Assembly: GCF_010692325.1 (NCBI RefSeq) | Contig: NZ_JAAHHW010000012.1 | Span: 1-63,035 of the forward strand | Length of the DNA: 63,035 nucleotides | From: Moorena sp. SIO3I8 | GTDB taxonomy: Bacteria > Cyanobacteriota > Cyanobacteriia > Cyanobacteriales > Coleofasciculaceae | Reading direction: 5' to 3' | Part shown: positions 35,323 through 43,987 of the stretch, piece after piece | Layout: every line of letters starts with the position of its first letter | Position numbering within the stretch: position 1 is the first letter of the stretch | Translations under genes and position numbers: made by a program | Notes under the pieces: model-generated | What the model was told of the DNA's origin: nothing | Seen by the model: only the letters and a program-made list of their open reading frames with translations | Database searches by the model: none

Positions 35323-36750
35323 ATGACACAACGGACCTTTGGGGTAATTGGTTTGGCTGTAATGGGGGAAAACCTCGCGCTTAATGTAGAAAGTCGTGGT
35401 TTCCCAATCGCAGTATACAATCGGACTGCTGCCAAAACCGAGAAATTTATGGCTGAGCGAGCTCAGGGCAAGGATGTGAAAGCTGCTTATTCCTTGGAAG
35501 AGTTTGTTCAAGCTCTAGAGCGACCCCGCAAAATCCTAGTGATGGTGAAAGCAGGGAAGCCAGTTGATGCAGTTATTGAGCAACTCAAACCTCTCCTAGA
35601 GCCAGGAGATATGATCATTGATGGTGGCAATTCTCTGTACCAAGATACCGAGCGGCGGACTAAGGATTTAGAAGCCACAGGATTGGGATTTGTTGGCATG
35701 GGCGTCAGTGGTGGTGAAGAAGGAGCGCTCAATGGTCCGAGTTTAATGCCTGGTGGTACTTCATCGGCATACAAGGATTTAGAACCAATTTTGGTCAAAA
35801 TTGCGGCTCAGGTTGATGATGGTCCCTGTGTGACCTACATTGGTCCCGGTGGTGCTGGTCACTACGTTAAGATGGCACACAATGGCATTGAGTATGGCGA
35901 CATGCAACTAATTGCTGAAGCCTACGATGTACTGAAAAATGCCTTGGGACTAGATCACAAGCAGCTACATGAAGTGTTTGCTGAATGGAACACTACTGAT
36001 GAGCTAAATTCCTTTTTGATTGAAATTACAGCGGATATCTTCAAATACATTGATCCAGAAACGAATCTGCCCTTAGTGGAGATGATTCTTGATGCTGCTG
36101 GACAAAAGGGCACTGGACGATGGACTGTAGTTAGTTCCCTAGAACTAGGGGTGTCAATTCCTACCATCTACGCTGCAGTCAATGCTCGTGTCATGTCCTC
36201 TTTCAAGGATCAGCGGGTAGCAGCAGCTAAGGAAATCACTGGTCCGGAGGGCAAGTATGATGGTGACACAAAAGCATTTATTAATAAAGTCCGGGATGCT
36301 CTCTATTGCTCTAAGATGTGTTCCTATGCTCAGGGGATGGCACTCTTGAGTCGGGCATCGGAAGAGTTTAACTATAATCTGAACTTGAGCGAAGTTGCCC
36401 GGATTTGGAAAGGAGGTTGTATCATTCGAGCTGGCTTCTTGGATAAGATTAAGAATGCCTTCAACGAAAATCCCCAACTCCCCAATCTCTTGTTAGCTCC
36501 TGAGTTTAAGCAAACAATTTTGGATCGTCAGGATGGTTGGCGAGAAGTGCTAGCGGTATCAAACAAATTAGGGATTCCAGTCCCTGCTTTTAGTGCATCC
36601 CTAGATTATTTCGACAGTTACCGACGCGATCGCTTACCCCAAAACCTGACCCAAGCACAGCGCGACTACTTTGGTGCTCATACCTACGAGCGCCTGGATA
36701 AACCCAGGGGTGAGTTCTTCCACACCGATTGGATGGGATTGAGTTCATAA
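35323..36750 (+). CDS. gnd: 6-Phosphogluconate dehydrogenase, decarboxylating
   Basis: 475 aa, full length. The NADP-binding start (GVIGLAVMGENLALNVESRG) is followed by NPGGAGHYVKMAHNGIEYGD-type catalytic region (GPGGAGHYVKMAHNGIEYGD, Lys-His-Asn) and the C-terminal YFGAHTYERLDKPRGEFFH. It performs the third step of the oxidative pentose-phosphate pathway, giving NADPH and ribulose-5-phosphate. GGAG about 8 nt before ATG 35323. Downstream to 37388 there is no gene except repeats. Confidence 0.97.
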   Translation: MTQRTFGVIGLAVMGENLALNVESRGFPIAVYNRTAAKTEKFMAERAQGKDVKAAYSLEEFVQALERPRKILVMVKAGKPVDAVIEQLKPLLEPGDMIIDGGNSLYQDTERRTKDLEATGLGFVGMGVSGGEEGALNGPSLMPGGTSSAYKDLEPILVKIAAQVDDGPCVTYIGPGGAGHYVKMAHNGIEYGDMQLIAEAYDVLKNALGLDHKQLHEVFAEWNTTDELNSFLIEITADIFKYIDPETNLPLVEMILDAAGQKGTGRWTVVSSLELGVSIPTIYAAVNARVMSSFKDQRVAAAKEITGPEGKYDGDTKAFINKVRDALYCSKMCSYAQGMALLSRASEEFNYNLNLSEVARIWKGGCIIRAGFLDKIKNAFNENPQLPNLLLAPEFKQTILDRQDGWREVLAVSNKLGIPVPAFSASLDYFDSYRRDRLPQNLTQAQRDYFGAHTYERLDKPRGEFFHTDWMGLSS

Positions 36751-36867
36751 GGGTAGTATAGCGTTTTTAAGTTTTGTGAGGTACAGATTTCCTGGTTTTA
36801 GGGAACAGGGAAAAAATTCTGTGTAGCTCATTAGGCTAAAAACCGCTAAAAAACCTTATTAATGATT

Positions 36868-36940
36868 GAGGGGCAAAGCATTTGGGCGACCATGATTTCT
36901 TTTGATTTTATTAGATCATAGACCCGATGCTTTGCCCTTG
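36868..36940. repeat. Palindromic element GGGCAAAGCA/TGCTTTGCCC
   Basis: Perfect 10-bp arms (36871-36880, 36928-36937) with further partial pairing inside make a 70-nt MITE-like hairpin. It lies after gnd and could fold in the transcript. Similar small palindromes are common in cyanobacterial genomes. Confidence 0.6.
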
Positions 36941-36954
36941 CAACTAGAGGAAAG

Positions 36955-37320
36955 ATAACAGGGAGCAGGGAACAGCGGATCATCGGAACAGGGAACAAAA
37001 ATTATCACAATTCCTACAGAAATTTCTCTAATCAAAAAATAGTTTATTAGAGCAGTATTGATAGGGCGACATCGCTTCATTACTTTACTTTAATTTAAAA
37101 ATACCATTACATCCATTCCAACAGAAAAAAAATATACAATTTTTCAATCTAATCTAATTTAGATCCGTTTACCCTGATTACCAATCATTAATCTATAGCA
37201 ATTATCATAGCTATGAGGTACAAAATTTCTGGATTTTAGGGAACAGGGAACAGGGAACAGGGAACAGGGAAGAGAGAATAGGGAATAGGGAATAGGGAAT
37301 AGCGATGCCCTGCATCAACA
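36955..37320. repeat. GGGAACA / GGGAATA heptamer tracts
   Basis: Scattered copies (36960-36995) and a tandem run of GGGAACA then GGGAATA (about 37230-37305) end in a GCGATGC remnant. The rest of the 638-nt gap 36751-37388 is AT-rich and holds no gene. Confidence 0.75.
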
Positions 37321-37388
37321 CAGGGAATCAACGTCAAAGAAGACTGTACCTCATAACTGCGAGAAACGCTATATATTATTAACTAGCT

Positions 37389-37547
37389 ATGTATCAACGT
37401 TTTCAAGGATATATAGAAAATATTTTTTTAGGGATTGTAGGTGGTCTTTTAACTACTGTTATTTTAGCTTTAGTAACTCACTATTTTGTGATCGATAAAA
37501 TAGCAGTTAAGCAATATAAGGCTATTATCGAATTGTTTCTTTATTAA
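37389..37547 (+). CDS. Small single-TM protein (52 aa)
   Basis: 52 aa with one membrane segment (about residues 13-32, FLGIVGGLLTTVILALVTHY) and a short charged tail. The sequence is AT-rich, unlike its neighbours, and the next gene starts 7 nt after its stop, so the two may be an operon. No family recognised; no strong ribosome site. The coding call rests on the clean frame, a plausible membrane segment and gene spacing. Confidence 0.5.
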   Translation: MYQRFQGYIENIFLGIVGGLLTTVILALVTHYFVIDKIAVKQYKAIIELFLY

Positions 37548-37554
37548 TTAATTA

Positions 37555-38193
37555 GTGATTTTGTATTTATTTAATAAATTAAATATAAATTTGAAAGCAA
37601 GATCATTAATTAGCTTTATAGTGATAGTTATGCTGCTAGAAGCAATTTTATTTTCTGTTATTCCAACCAAAGAAATAACGATAAATAGTTCTGGCATTAA
37701 TTATCTTAGCAAAGATTTTTTTAAAGGGGAAAAACTAAAAAATACTGATTACAATAAAGTTGGGATAGATGAATCAAAGGTTGGGTTTATAAAAAGCTCA
37801 GTGGATCTGAATGAATTACATATATTACTCAAAGACGTAAAATGGATAAAAAGGGAAAAAACAATAGGCTTGCAAAGAACTTATAGAGGTCGTATTTCTT
37901 ATCGTATTTATTATAAAATTAATTATATTAATAATCCTAATCAATCTTTAAAAAAGTTTCAAAATGAAATAACAATGAATTCTGAAATCATCAGTTACTC
38001 ATTTAAACCTGGACAGGGTATTCTATCTTTCATTATCGGATTTGTGGATACAGCCTATCTAATCAACGCAAAGGATGATTTTACCAGTGATATAGAAGAG
38101 ATTGTTAGGAAGAATAAAATTGTAGAGCACATAGAGCAATTTAAAACGAAAATTATTCTATATTTTGAGCAAGATTCGCAAGAATCAAGCTAA
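37555..38193 (+). CDS. Hypothetical AT-rich membrane-anchored protein
   Basis: 212 aa from GTG 37555 (TTG 37561 is possible). One hydrophobic segment near the start (about residues 18-37, LISFIVIVMLLEAILFSVIP) anchors a mainly polar domain with a second hydrophobic stretch near residues 160-172. It is markedly AT-rich and Lys/Ile/Asn-rich compared with neighbours, a possible sign of transfer. It overlaps the end of the convergent ABC-2 gene by 4 nt. Not recognised. Confidence 0.55.
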   Translation: MILYLFNKLNINLKARSLISFIVIVMLLEAILFSVIPTKEITINSSGINYLSKDFFKGEKLKNTDYNKVGIDESKVGFIKSSVDLNELHILLKDVKWIKREKTIGLQRTYRGRISYRIYYKINYINNPNQSLKKFQNEITMNSEIISYSFKPGQGILSFIIGFVDTAYLINAKDDFTSDIEEIVRKNKIVEHIEQFKTKIILYFEQDSQESS

Positions 38194-38972
38194 CTAGAAG
38201 CACTGGTATAAAAACGCAGGGCAAACTGCCAAAAGATCCCAGAAGCAAACAGCAATCCTAGGGCTAGAATACCGGAACCTACTACCCAAAAGGTATCACT
38301 GCGATTCAACATCACTTCTGCTGGGACTGTAGTCAGGAACGCCACTGGCACTACAAAGGTAAAGAAGAACCGATAGCTAGCCGGATAAGCTACAATGGGA
38401 TACCGACCAGCTTCTAGCATACTGCGCAGAACAGCGGTGACATTGTAGATTTTGACAAACCAAATGCTCGTTGCTCCTAGCATAAACCAGATGCTGTAGA
38501 GGCTAGTCAACCCAAAACACAATGGCACTACACTTAACAGATAGTTGCTGATATCTAAGTCTAGGCGTGTACCAGCGTAGGCTATTACTATAATTGAGAA
38601 GATTAAGTCTGGTAACCCCCAAGGGCTGACACTTCGCCAAGACAGCCAGAACTGAGAACTAATGGGCTTGAGTAGGATAAAATCGAGGGTTCCTTGCTCG
38701 ACGTGATCCACAATCCGGTTGAGATTGGGAATCAGGAATGTGCCAGAAAATCCCTGCAGTAATGTGAATATGCCTAGTATGACCAGCGCTTCTTCCCAAT
38801 TCCAGCCAGAAAAGGTGTAGCCAGTGCGGTAAAACAAGAATAGACCAAATAGGCTACCAGCCAGGTTTCCTAGGCTGCTCAAGGTAGCGATCGCAAAATT
38901 TAGCCGATATTCCAGTTCAGCAGTGAGGGCCGTACTCCAGAACAACTGGAGTACACTAACATATCGTTTCAT
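38190..38972 (-). CDS. ABC-2 family exporter permease
   Basis: 260 aa with about six membrane segments. The order (ELEYRLNFAIATLSSLGNL; a QGTLDFILLKPIS loop; FTFVVPVAFLTTVPAEVML near the end) fits the ABC-2 family of the DUF990-type permeases, which work as dimers or pairs with a separate ATPase. No ATPase gene is adjacent here. Substrate unknown. Confidence 0.8.
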   Translation of the reverse strand: MKRYVSVLQLFWSTALTAELEYRLNFAIATLSSLGNLAGSLFGLFLFYRTGYTFSGWNWEEALVILGIFTLLQGFSGTFLIPNLNRIVDHVEQGTLDFILLKPISSQFWLSWRSVSPWGLPDLIFSIIVIAYAGTRLDLDISNYLLSVVPLCFGLTSLYSIWFMLGATSIWFVKIYNVTAVLRSMLEAGRYPIVAYPASYRFFFTFVVPVAFLTTVPAEVMLNRSDTFWVVGSGILALGLLFASGIFWQFALRFYTSASS

Positions 38973-39127
38973 GTATATCTTTTCATTTGGTTGGGCTGTC
39001 GATCAAACTTGGGCTACACCCAATAGTATCCCATGGGGCTAATGTACCAACTATGCCGTATAATTGGATTTTATTATAAGGTTCTGATAAGATATAAGTT
39101 TTAACAGTTAGGTTCAACAGGATAATA

Positions 39128-39505
39128 ATGAATAAAATCTTGGTAATTGAGGACGAGATTTTTATTCGAGAAAATCTGATCGAACTCCTTGAAATTGAAG
39201 GGTTTGACGCTTTGGGTGCTGAAAATGGTGTTGAAGGTGTACAGTTGGTTCAAAAAGAACCGCCAGATTTGATTCTGTGTGATGTAATGATGCCTGAACT
39301 AGATGGATATGGGGTATTGGAGGCACTACGACAAGATCCAGCCACAGCCAAAATTCCTTTTATGTTTCTTACAGCTAGTGCAGATCGCAGCAATATTCAG
39401 AAGATCAGAGAACTAGGCATTCATGACTATATTCTGAAGCCATTTAATGTGGATAAATTCCTGGATGTGATCTCAAATCGGCTAGCGGAAAACAAGCAAA
39501 CCTAG
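39128..39505 (+). CDS. CheY-like response regulator, receiver domain only
   Basis: 125 aa, single receiver domain. The acidic pocket (VIEDE), phosphoacceptor Asp in LILCDVMMPELDGYG (about residue 55), Thr/Ser in FLTASAD and the conserved Lys in YILKPFN are all present. With no output domain it works by phosphorylation-dependent protein contact. No histidine kinase lies near. AGGATAATA precedes ATG 39128. Confidence 0.9.
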   Translation: MNKILVIEDEIFIRENLIELLEIEGFDALGAENGVEGVQLVQKEPPDLILCDVMMPELDGYGVLEALRQDPATAKIPFMFLTASADRSNIQKIRELGIHDYILKPFNVDKFLDVISNRLAENKQT

Positions 39506-39609
39506 TGGTAATCATGGCAAGTAACAACAAACAGTTGACCACAGACCATTGACTAGCACGTTCTAATCAATAATTCTGTATAAAGTTTCCGGAAAGTCTT
39601 GGAAGTATC

Positions 39610-39618
39610 TGGTATAAT
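39610..39618 (+). promoter_or_regulatory. Extended -10 promoter candidate for uvrC
   Basis: TGGTATAAT matches an extended -10 box about 240 nt before uvrC. No good -35 box is seen. The 360-nt gap 39506-39861 has no gene. Confidence 0.4.
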
Positions 39619-39861
39619 TGCCCTAACAGCCATTCAAGCTATTGATTGGGAGTCTGTGATCAAGACTCCAGAAACAAGAATTTAGCTTTGATGCATTGAA
39701 GTATCAAACAACGGTTAAGTTGTTCTGTAGTAAATGCCTTGGTTGTTAAGTAAAAGCGCTTTTAGGATTTTCCGTCAAAGCAAAGAGAGATACCTCCTCA
39801 TCAATTAACAATTGGCGTGCCATACACGGCTGACCGCTATGGGGCGGAAATACTGGGTTAA

Positions 39862-41805
39862 ATGTATCTGATGAGTTCTAAGCCATTAATCCAAGATTCA
39901 GAACCCTTGGAAAGTCGATTAAAAGAAATTCCCCTAGAACCAGGGATTTATTTAATGCGTGACCATAGCGCTAGTATTATTTACATCGGCAAATCCCGAA
40001 AATTGCGTACGCGAGTCCGTTCCTATTTCCGTGACTCCCAACCCTTGAGTCCTCGCATTGCAATGATGGTGGCACAGGTTACTGATATTGAATTCATCGT
40101 AACCGATACGGAAGCGGAAGCCCTAGCGCTGGAAGCGAATCTGATTAAGCAGCACCAACCTTACTACAACGTACTGCTCAAGGATGATAAGAAGTATCCC
40201 TATGTTGTCATTACTTGGTCAGAGGATTATCCCCGTATCTTCATTACCCGTAAGCGGCGCATGGGGAATAAACAGGATAAATACTATGGTCCCTACGTCG
40301 ATGTCAAGTTATTGCGCAATACTTTAGCTCTGGTCAAACAGCTTTTCCCCATCCGGCAACGCCCTAAACCTCTGTTTAAAGACCGTCCTTGCCTTAACTA
40401 TGATTTAGGTCGTTGTCCTGGTGTGTGTCAAAAACTAATCACACCGGAAGAGTACCGTCAAACCATCCAGAAAATCGCGATGGTTTTTCAAGGGCGTACT
40501 GGGGAACTAATTGAGATGCTGACGGCCAATATGGAACAAGCAGCAGAATCCCTTAACTTTGAGCTAGCAGCGCGGATTAGGGATCAGATTACTGGACTTA
40601 AGTCCCTGAGTACAGACCAAAAAGTAGCCTTACCTGACGATACTGTATCACGAGATGCGATCGCACTAGCGGCTGATCCCAAACATGCTTGCATCCAACT
40701 ATTTCAGATCCGTGCTGGTCACTTAGTCGGGCGCTTGGGATTTTTTGCCGATGTAGCCCCTCAAGGGAATGGGCCAATAGAACTCGGAGCCATTTTACAA
40801 CGGGTTTTAGAAGAGCATTACCAAACTGCTGATGCTGTAGAAATCCCTACAGAAATTTTGGTGCAACACCCGTTACCCGATGGGGAGATGTTGGCTGACT
40901 ATTTGAGCGTGCGCAAAGGTCGAAATGTGACTATACTCACCCCCCAACGGCAAACCAAAGCTGAACTGATTGAAATGGTCAAGCGCAATGCTAACTATGA
41001 ACTGGAACGCACCCAGCGATTGGTTGACCGCAACACCAAAGCCATGGAGGATTTAGCTAACATTCTTGACTTACCGGATTTACCACGGCGCATAGAAGGG
41101 TATGACATTTCCCACATCCAGGGCAGCAATGCAGTGGCTTCTCAGGTAGTATTTCTAGATGGCACACCAGCCAAGCAGCACTACCGTCACTACAAGATCA
41201 AAAATCCTAATATCACTGTCGGTCATTCCGATGATTTTGCTAGCCTTGCTGAGGTGATTCGCCGTCGCTTCAAAAAAAGTCAACTCGAACCAGAACTAGC
41301 AGATAGTATTAGCTCAACAATCAACAATCAACACTCAACAATTAACAATCAACAATCAACACTCAGAAAAGATTGGCCTGATTTGGTAATGATTGATGGC
41401 GGAAAAGGACAGCTGTCAGCAGTTGTAGCAGTATTGCAAGAGCTAAATTTACAAGAAGAAGTGCCTGTGGTAAGCTTAGCAAAACAGTACGAAGAACTAT
41501 TTTTACCAGGAGAGCCATTGCCCCTAGCCACTGATCCCGAGCAACCAGGGGTGCAACTTTTGCGCAGGGTTAGAGATGAGGCTCATCGCTTTGCGGTTAA
41601 TTTTCATCGGAAACAAAGAAGTAGTCAGTTACATCGTTCCCGTTTAGATGAGATTCCTGGATTAGGATTTCAGCGGCAAAAACAGCTATTGGCTCACTTT
41701 AACTCCATTGATTATATTCGCAACGCATCGGTTAAACAGCTTGCAGAAGTACCAGGCATTGGTTTGCGTTTATCTCAGGAAATTTATCACTACTTCCACC
41801 CATAA
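39862..41805 (+). CDS. uvrC: UvrABC system protein C
   Basis: 647 aa. The N-terminal GIY-YIG nuclease ([20 protein letters not shown]), a UVR motif region ([15 protein letters not shown]), the C-terminal RNase H-like part ([28 protein letters not shown]) and terminal HhH ([27 protein letters not shown]) are all seen. UvrC makes the dual incisions of nucleotide excision repair. A stretch of [17 protein letters not shown] (about residues 476-493) is encoded by a CAACAAT/CAACACT heptamer run, 41310-41370, inserted in frame. ATG 39871 is a second possible start. Confidence 0.96.
   Translation: MYLMSSKPLIQDSEPLESRLKEIPLEPGIYLMRDHSASIIYIGKSRKLRTRVRSYFRDSQPLSPRIAMMVAQVTDIEFIVTDTEAEALALEANLIKQHQPYYNVLLKDDKKYPYVVITWSEDYPRIFITRKRRMGNKQDKYYGPYVDVKLLRNTLALVKQLFPIRQRPKPLFKDRPCLNYDLGRCPGVCQKLITPEEYRQTIQKIAMVFQGRTGELIEMLTANMEQAAESLNFELAARIRDQITGLKSLSTDQKVALPDDTVSRDAIALAADPKHACIQLFQIRAGHLVGRLGFFADVAPQGNGPIELGAILQRVLEEHYQTADAVEIPTEILVQHPLPDGEMLADYLSVRKGRNVTILTPQRQTKAELIEMVKRNANYELERTQRLVDRNTKAMEDLANILDLPDLPRRIEGYDISHIQGSNAVASQVVFLDGTPAKQHYRHYKIKNPNITVGHSDDFASLAEVIRRRFKKSQLEPELADSISSTINNQHSTINNQQSTLRKDWPDLVMIDGGKGQLSAVVAVLQELNLQEEVPVVSLAKQYEELFLPGEPLPLATDPEQPGVQLLRRVRDEAHRFAVNFHRKQRSSQLHRSRLDEIPGLGFQRQKQLLAHFNSIDYIRNASVKQLAEVPGIGLRLSQEIYHYFHP
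41310..41370. repeat. CAACAAT heptamer tract inside uvrC
   Basis: About eight 7-nt units of CAACAAT/CAACACT/TAACAAT encode a Ser/Thr/Asn/Gln-rich insert, in frame, in the UvrC RNase H-like part just before the VMIDGGKGQ block. Confidence 0.8.
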
Positions 41806-41989
41806 ATAGACCAGACCTCTTGAGAAAGTCTATTTTATCACCACTGCTAGACTTTGAGAGGTCAGCAAACAGAGGAAAATGTTAGACAAAAACTGAGGCA
41901 ACAACTCAAACAAAAACTGAAACAATCTAGTCTAATCTGTCAATTAGCCCGAAGATATAAACCTTGCGGTATCAATCTCTAAGTAGGTT

Positions 41990-42207
41990 GACTCTGTAAT
42001 TAGTTTGAATCAAGGGACTTGCAGATTTTGCGTTCCCGTAGCGGCTCCAAGGGAGCACCGTTTTCTGTGGACTTTCTTTATGTGGGGATACTCTTAAACC
42101 GTCATTAATCGGGATAAACCCGTACAAAACGGTCAAGGTGCATTTTATTGTGGTCTAAGTGAGGAATGGTCATACAGCAATTGGAGTTAAGCCTGCCATT
42201 CATCTAT
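41990..42207 (-). ncRNA. Candidate 3' guide-RNA (omega-RNA-like) region of the TnpB-like gene
   Basis: TnpB guides are normally transcribed from the 3' end of tnpB and the element's right end. The 220 nt after the TnpB-like stop have no gene, and include the dispersed GTAGCGGCTCCAAGGGAGCAC repeat (about 42036-42060; hairpin CTCC/GGAG) which could be structured. No boundary or scaffold can be fixed by eye. Confidence 0.25.
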
Positions 42208-43677
42208 TTAGACGTTCCTGGCATCCCGACCAGGAGTTGCTTGAAAGCCTGAGCAAAGCTCATGTTTGGAGTCAAGCCAACCAAGCTCAACTGCATCTAG
42301 CAGACTCAGCCCCATTCCTTCCAAGAAACGCGCGGTACGGCGCAACAATACTGCCTGCACCTCGGTCTTGTTCATGTACCGGGTTATTTCCTTATCCGTA
42401 CCTCTGTTAAGGATATTTTTGGCAGCATTGTGGTCAGACTGTAACACGACCCCATTAAACCTGGTGAAATTGTCCCCGTTTCTTTTGCCCAATAGGGTTC
42501 CAGTCACGGAGTCAACTTGCGACGTGTAACTAGGCTGAACTTCTGTTACAACCGACCCAGTCCAATTAGCCCATTTTTCTAAGGAGTCCCGCATTTGACC
42601 CTTCATCCAGCTATTAAGCTTGCGAGACATGGCTTTTGACTGGCGTTTATTTCGGATTGGTTGTGTTAAATCTTCTGCAAAGACTTTTAGTGCTTCTCCC
42701 TTGAAAAGAGACTTTGAAGCCGCTCCTATAATTGCCGTTAGTTCTGATTGATTTTTTCTGTAACGGCGATTTTCTGTTTTTCTGGTTAGGTTATTTTTGA
42801 ATATTCGAGCCGACTTAGCTGGGTCTAATTTTTCTAGTTTTCTATGGAGCGCCCAAAGCTTGCCCCTGTTCCGGTTCTTTGCACATATACGATCAGATTT
42901 TTTAGTGGTTACTTTTCCTAGTTCTTTTCCGTGAGCCTGACCGTCTGAGTCATAGAAAGCTTCAGTATATCCCTTGTCTACCCCAATGGCTCGGCGGTCG
43001 GGAGGAATCTCTACAGTCCCATAGTCTACTAGGAAATAAATCTCAATTTTTTTCAGAATTTGATTGTATATCAGTCTAATCTGGCCTTTTATTTTCCGAT
43101 TAGATCTAACAACTATTTTGTTCCTTTTTCCTCTTTTTAAACCAGCTAACTCCAATTGATAGGTATTGCGGGAGAGCCTTTTGCATTTATATCCTCCCTG
43201 TTGATAAATTATCTGATTTTTGACCCAAGAATGTCCCCGCTGAAACTCTTTTCTGATCAGTCGGTGAAGGAGTGGACTGTCCAGGAAGGCTAAGGTCTTA
43301 AGCTGTTTACAAAGTTCTTTTCTGGTCTTTTGGTTTTCTTTCCCGGGAAACCTTTTGTAAATCTTTTTGACTACCGCCTCAGTACAGGCCGCTTGGCTCG
43401 CTGTAATGGCCTTAGCTACATCGCTGACAGCCCATTCCATTAATTTAGAAGGTAGTCCTAAGGATTCAGGAGTCCTAAAACTCCTAACTTCTGGGTAAGC
43501 TTTTTTCCAATCAAGTCCCCAATGACTGATACTGCCTAGCTTATTGTAGGATTCAGACCTGACGATGCCCAATTTCTTCATCGTGGACAACAACTCAAGT
43601 TCAACCGACTCAGTCATCCCCACTACAGGAACAATCTGGGTTGATATTTTCTTGGTCACTCCTACTTTTTTGGGCAT
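42208..43677 (-). CDS. TnpB-like RuvC nuclease lacking zinc-ribbon cysteines
   Basis: 489 aa from ATG 43675-43677. RuvC residues are seen as IGVDKGYTEAF (D234), VFAEDLTQP (E335) and LQSDHNAAKNIL (D415), numbered from this ATG. So the nuclease triad is intact. The zinc ribbon that normally sits between the second and third motif (TSQ-C-x2-C-G) is replaced by TSQVDSVTGTLL, with no Cys pair. No tnpA or CRISPR array is adjacent. TnpB proteins are RNA-guided DNA nucleases; TnpB lineages without the zinc ribbon are ancestors or relatives of some type V effectors, so this one deserves classification. The gene lies between uvrC and the RND operon as a stand-alone. Confidence 0.8.
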   Translation of the reverse strand: MPKKVGVTKKISTQIVPVVGMTESVELELLSTMKKLGIVRSESYNKLGSISHWGLDWKKAYPEVRSFRTPESLGLPSKLMEWAVSDVAKAITASQAACTEAVVKKIYKRFPGKENQKTRKELCKQLKTLAFLDSPLLHRLIRKEFQRGHSWVKNQIIYQQGGYKCKRLSRNTYQLELAGLKRGKRNKIVVRSNRKIKGQIRLIYNQILKKIEIYFLVDYGTVEIPPDRRAIGVDKGYTEAFYDSDGQAHGKELGKVTTKKSDRICAKNRNRGKLWALHRKLEKLDPAKSARIFKNNLTRKTENRRYRKNQSELTAIIGAASKSLFKGEALKVFAEDLTQPIRNKRQSKAMSRKLNSWMKGQMRDSLEKWANWTGSVVTEVQPSYTSQVDSVTGTLLGKRNGDNFTRFNGVVLQSDHNAAKNILNRGTDKEITRYMNKTEVQAVLLRRTARFLEGMGLSLLDAVELGWLDSKHELCSGFQATPGRDARNV

Positions 43678-43987
43678 CGTCAAATCTGAGTCAATTACTT
43701 TAAGGATACTCTAGCGCTAGCAAAATGTCAATGTCCATTTTATGATATTAAATACCGATTTATACCTATTTTTAGGGGTTTAATTGCTGGGCTGAATCGG
43801 TGACTAAATTATCTGATTATCTATTATACATCTTATTTTATTAAAAATCAAACATGGATAGACAGTATCAGCTCAGGTCCTAATACTTTTTTAGTTAACA
43901 ATTTTTAAGTTATATTAAGAATGAAGCCACAAAAATTATCCTTCTGCAACAAAACTACCCAACACTACCAGTAACAGGGGAATAACC
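43678..43987. other. AT-rich intergenic region upstream of the TnpB-like gene and RND operon
   Basis: 310 nt of divergent promoter space. TATTTTTAGGGGTTTAATTG and other AT-rich stretches are seen but no gene or clear operator. It may contain the TnpB element's left end. Confidence 0.4.
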
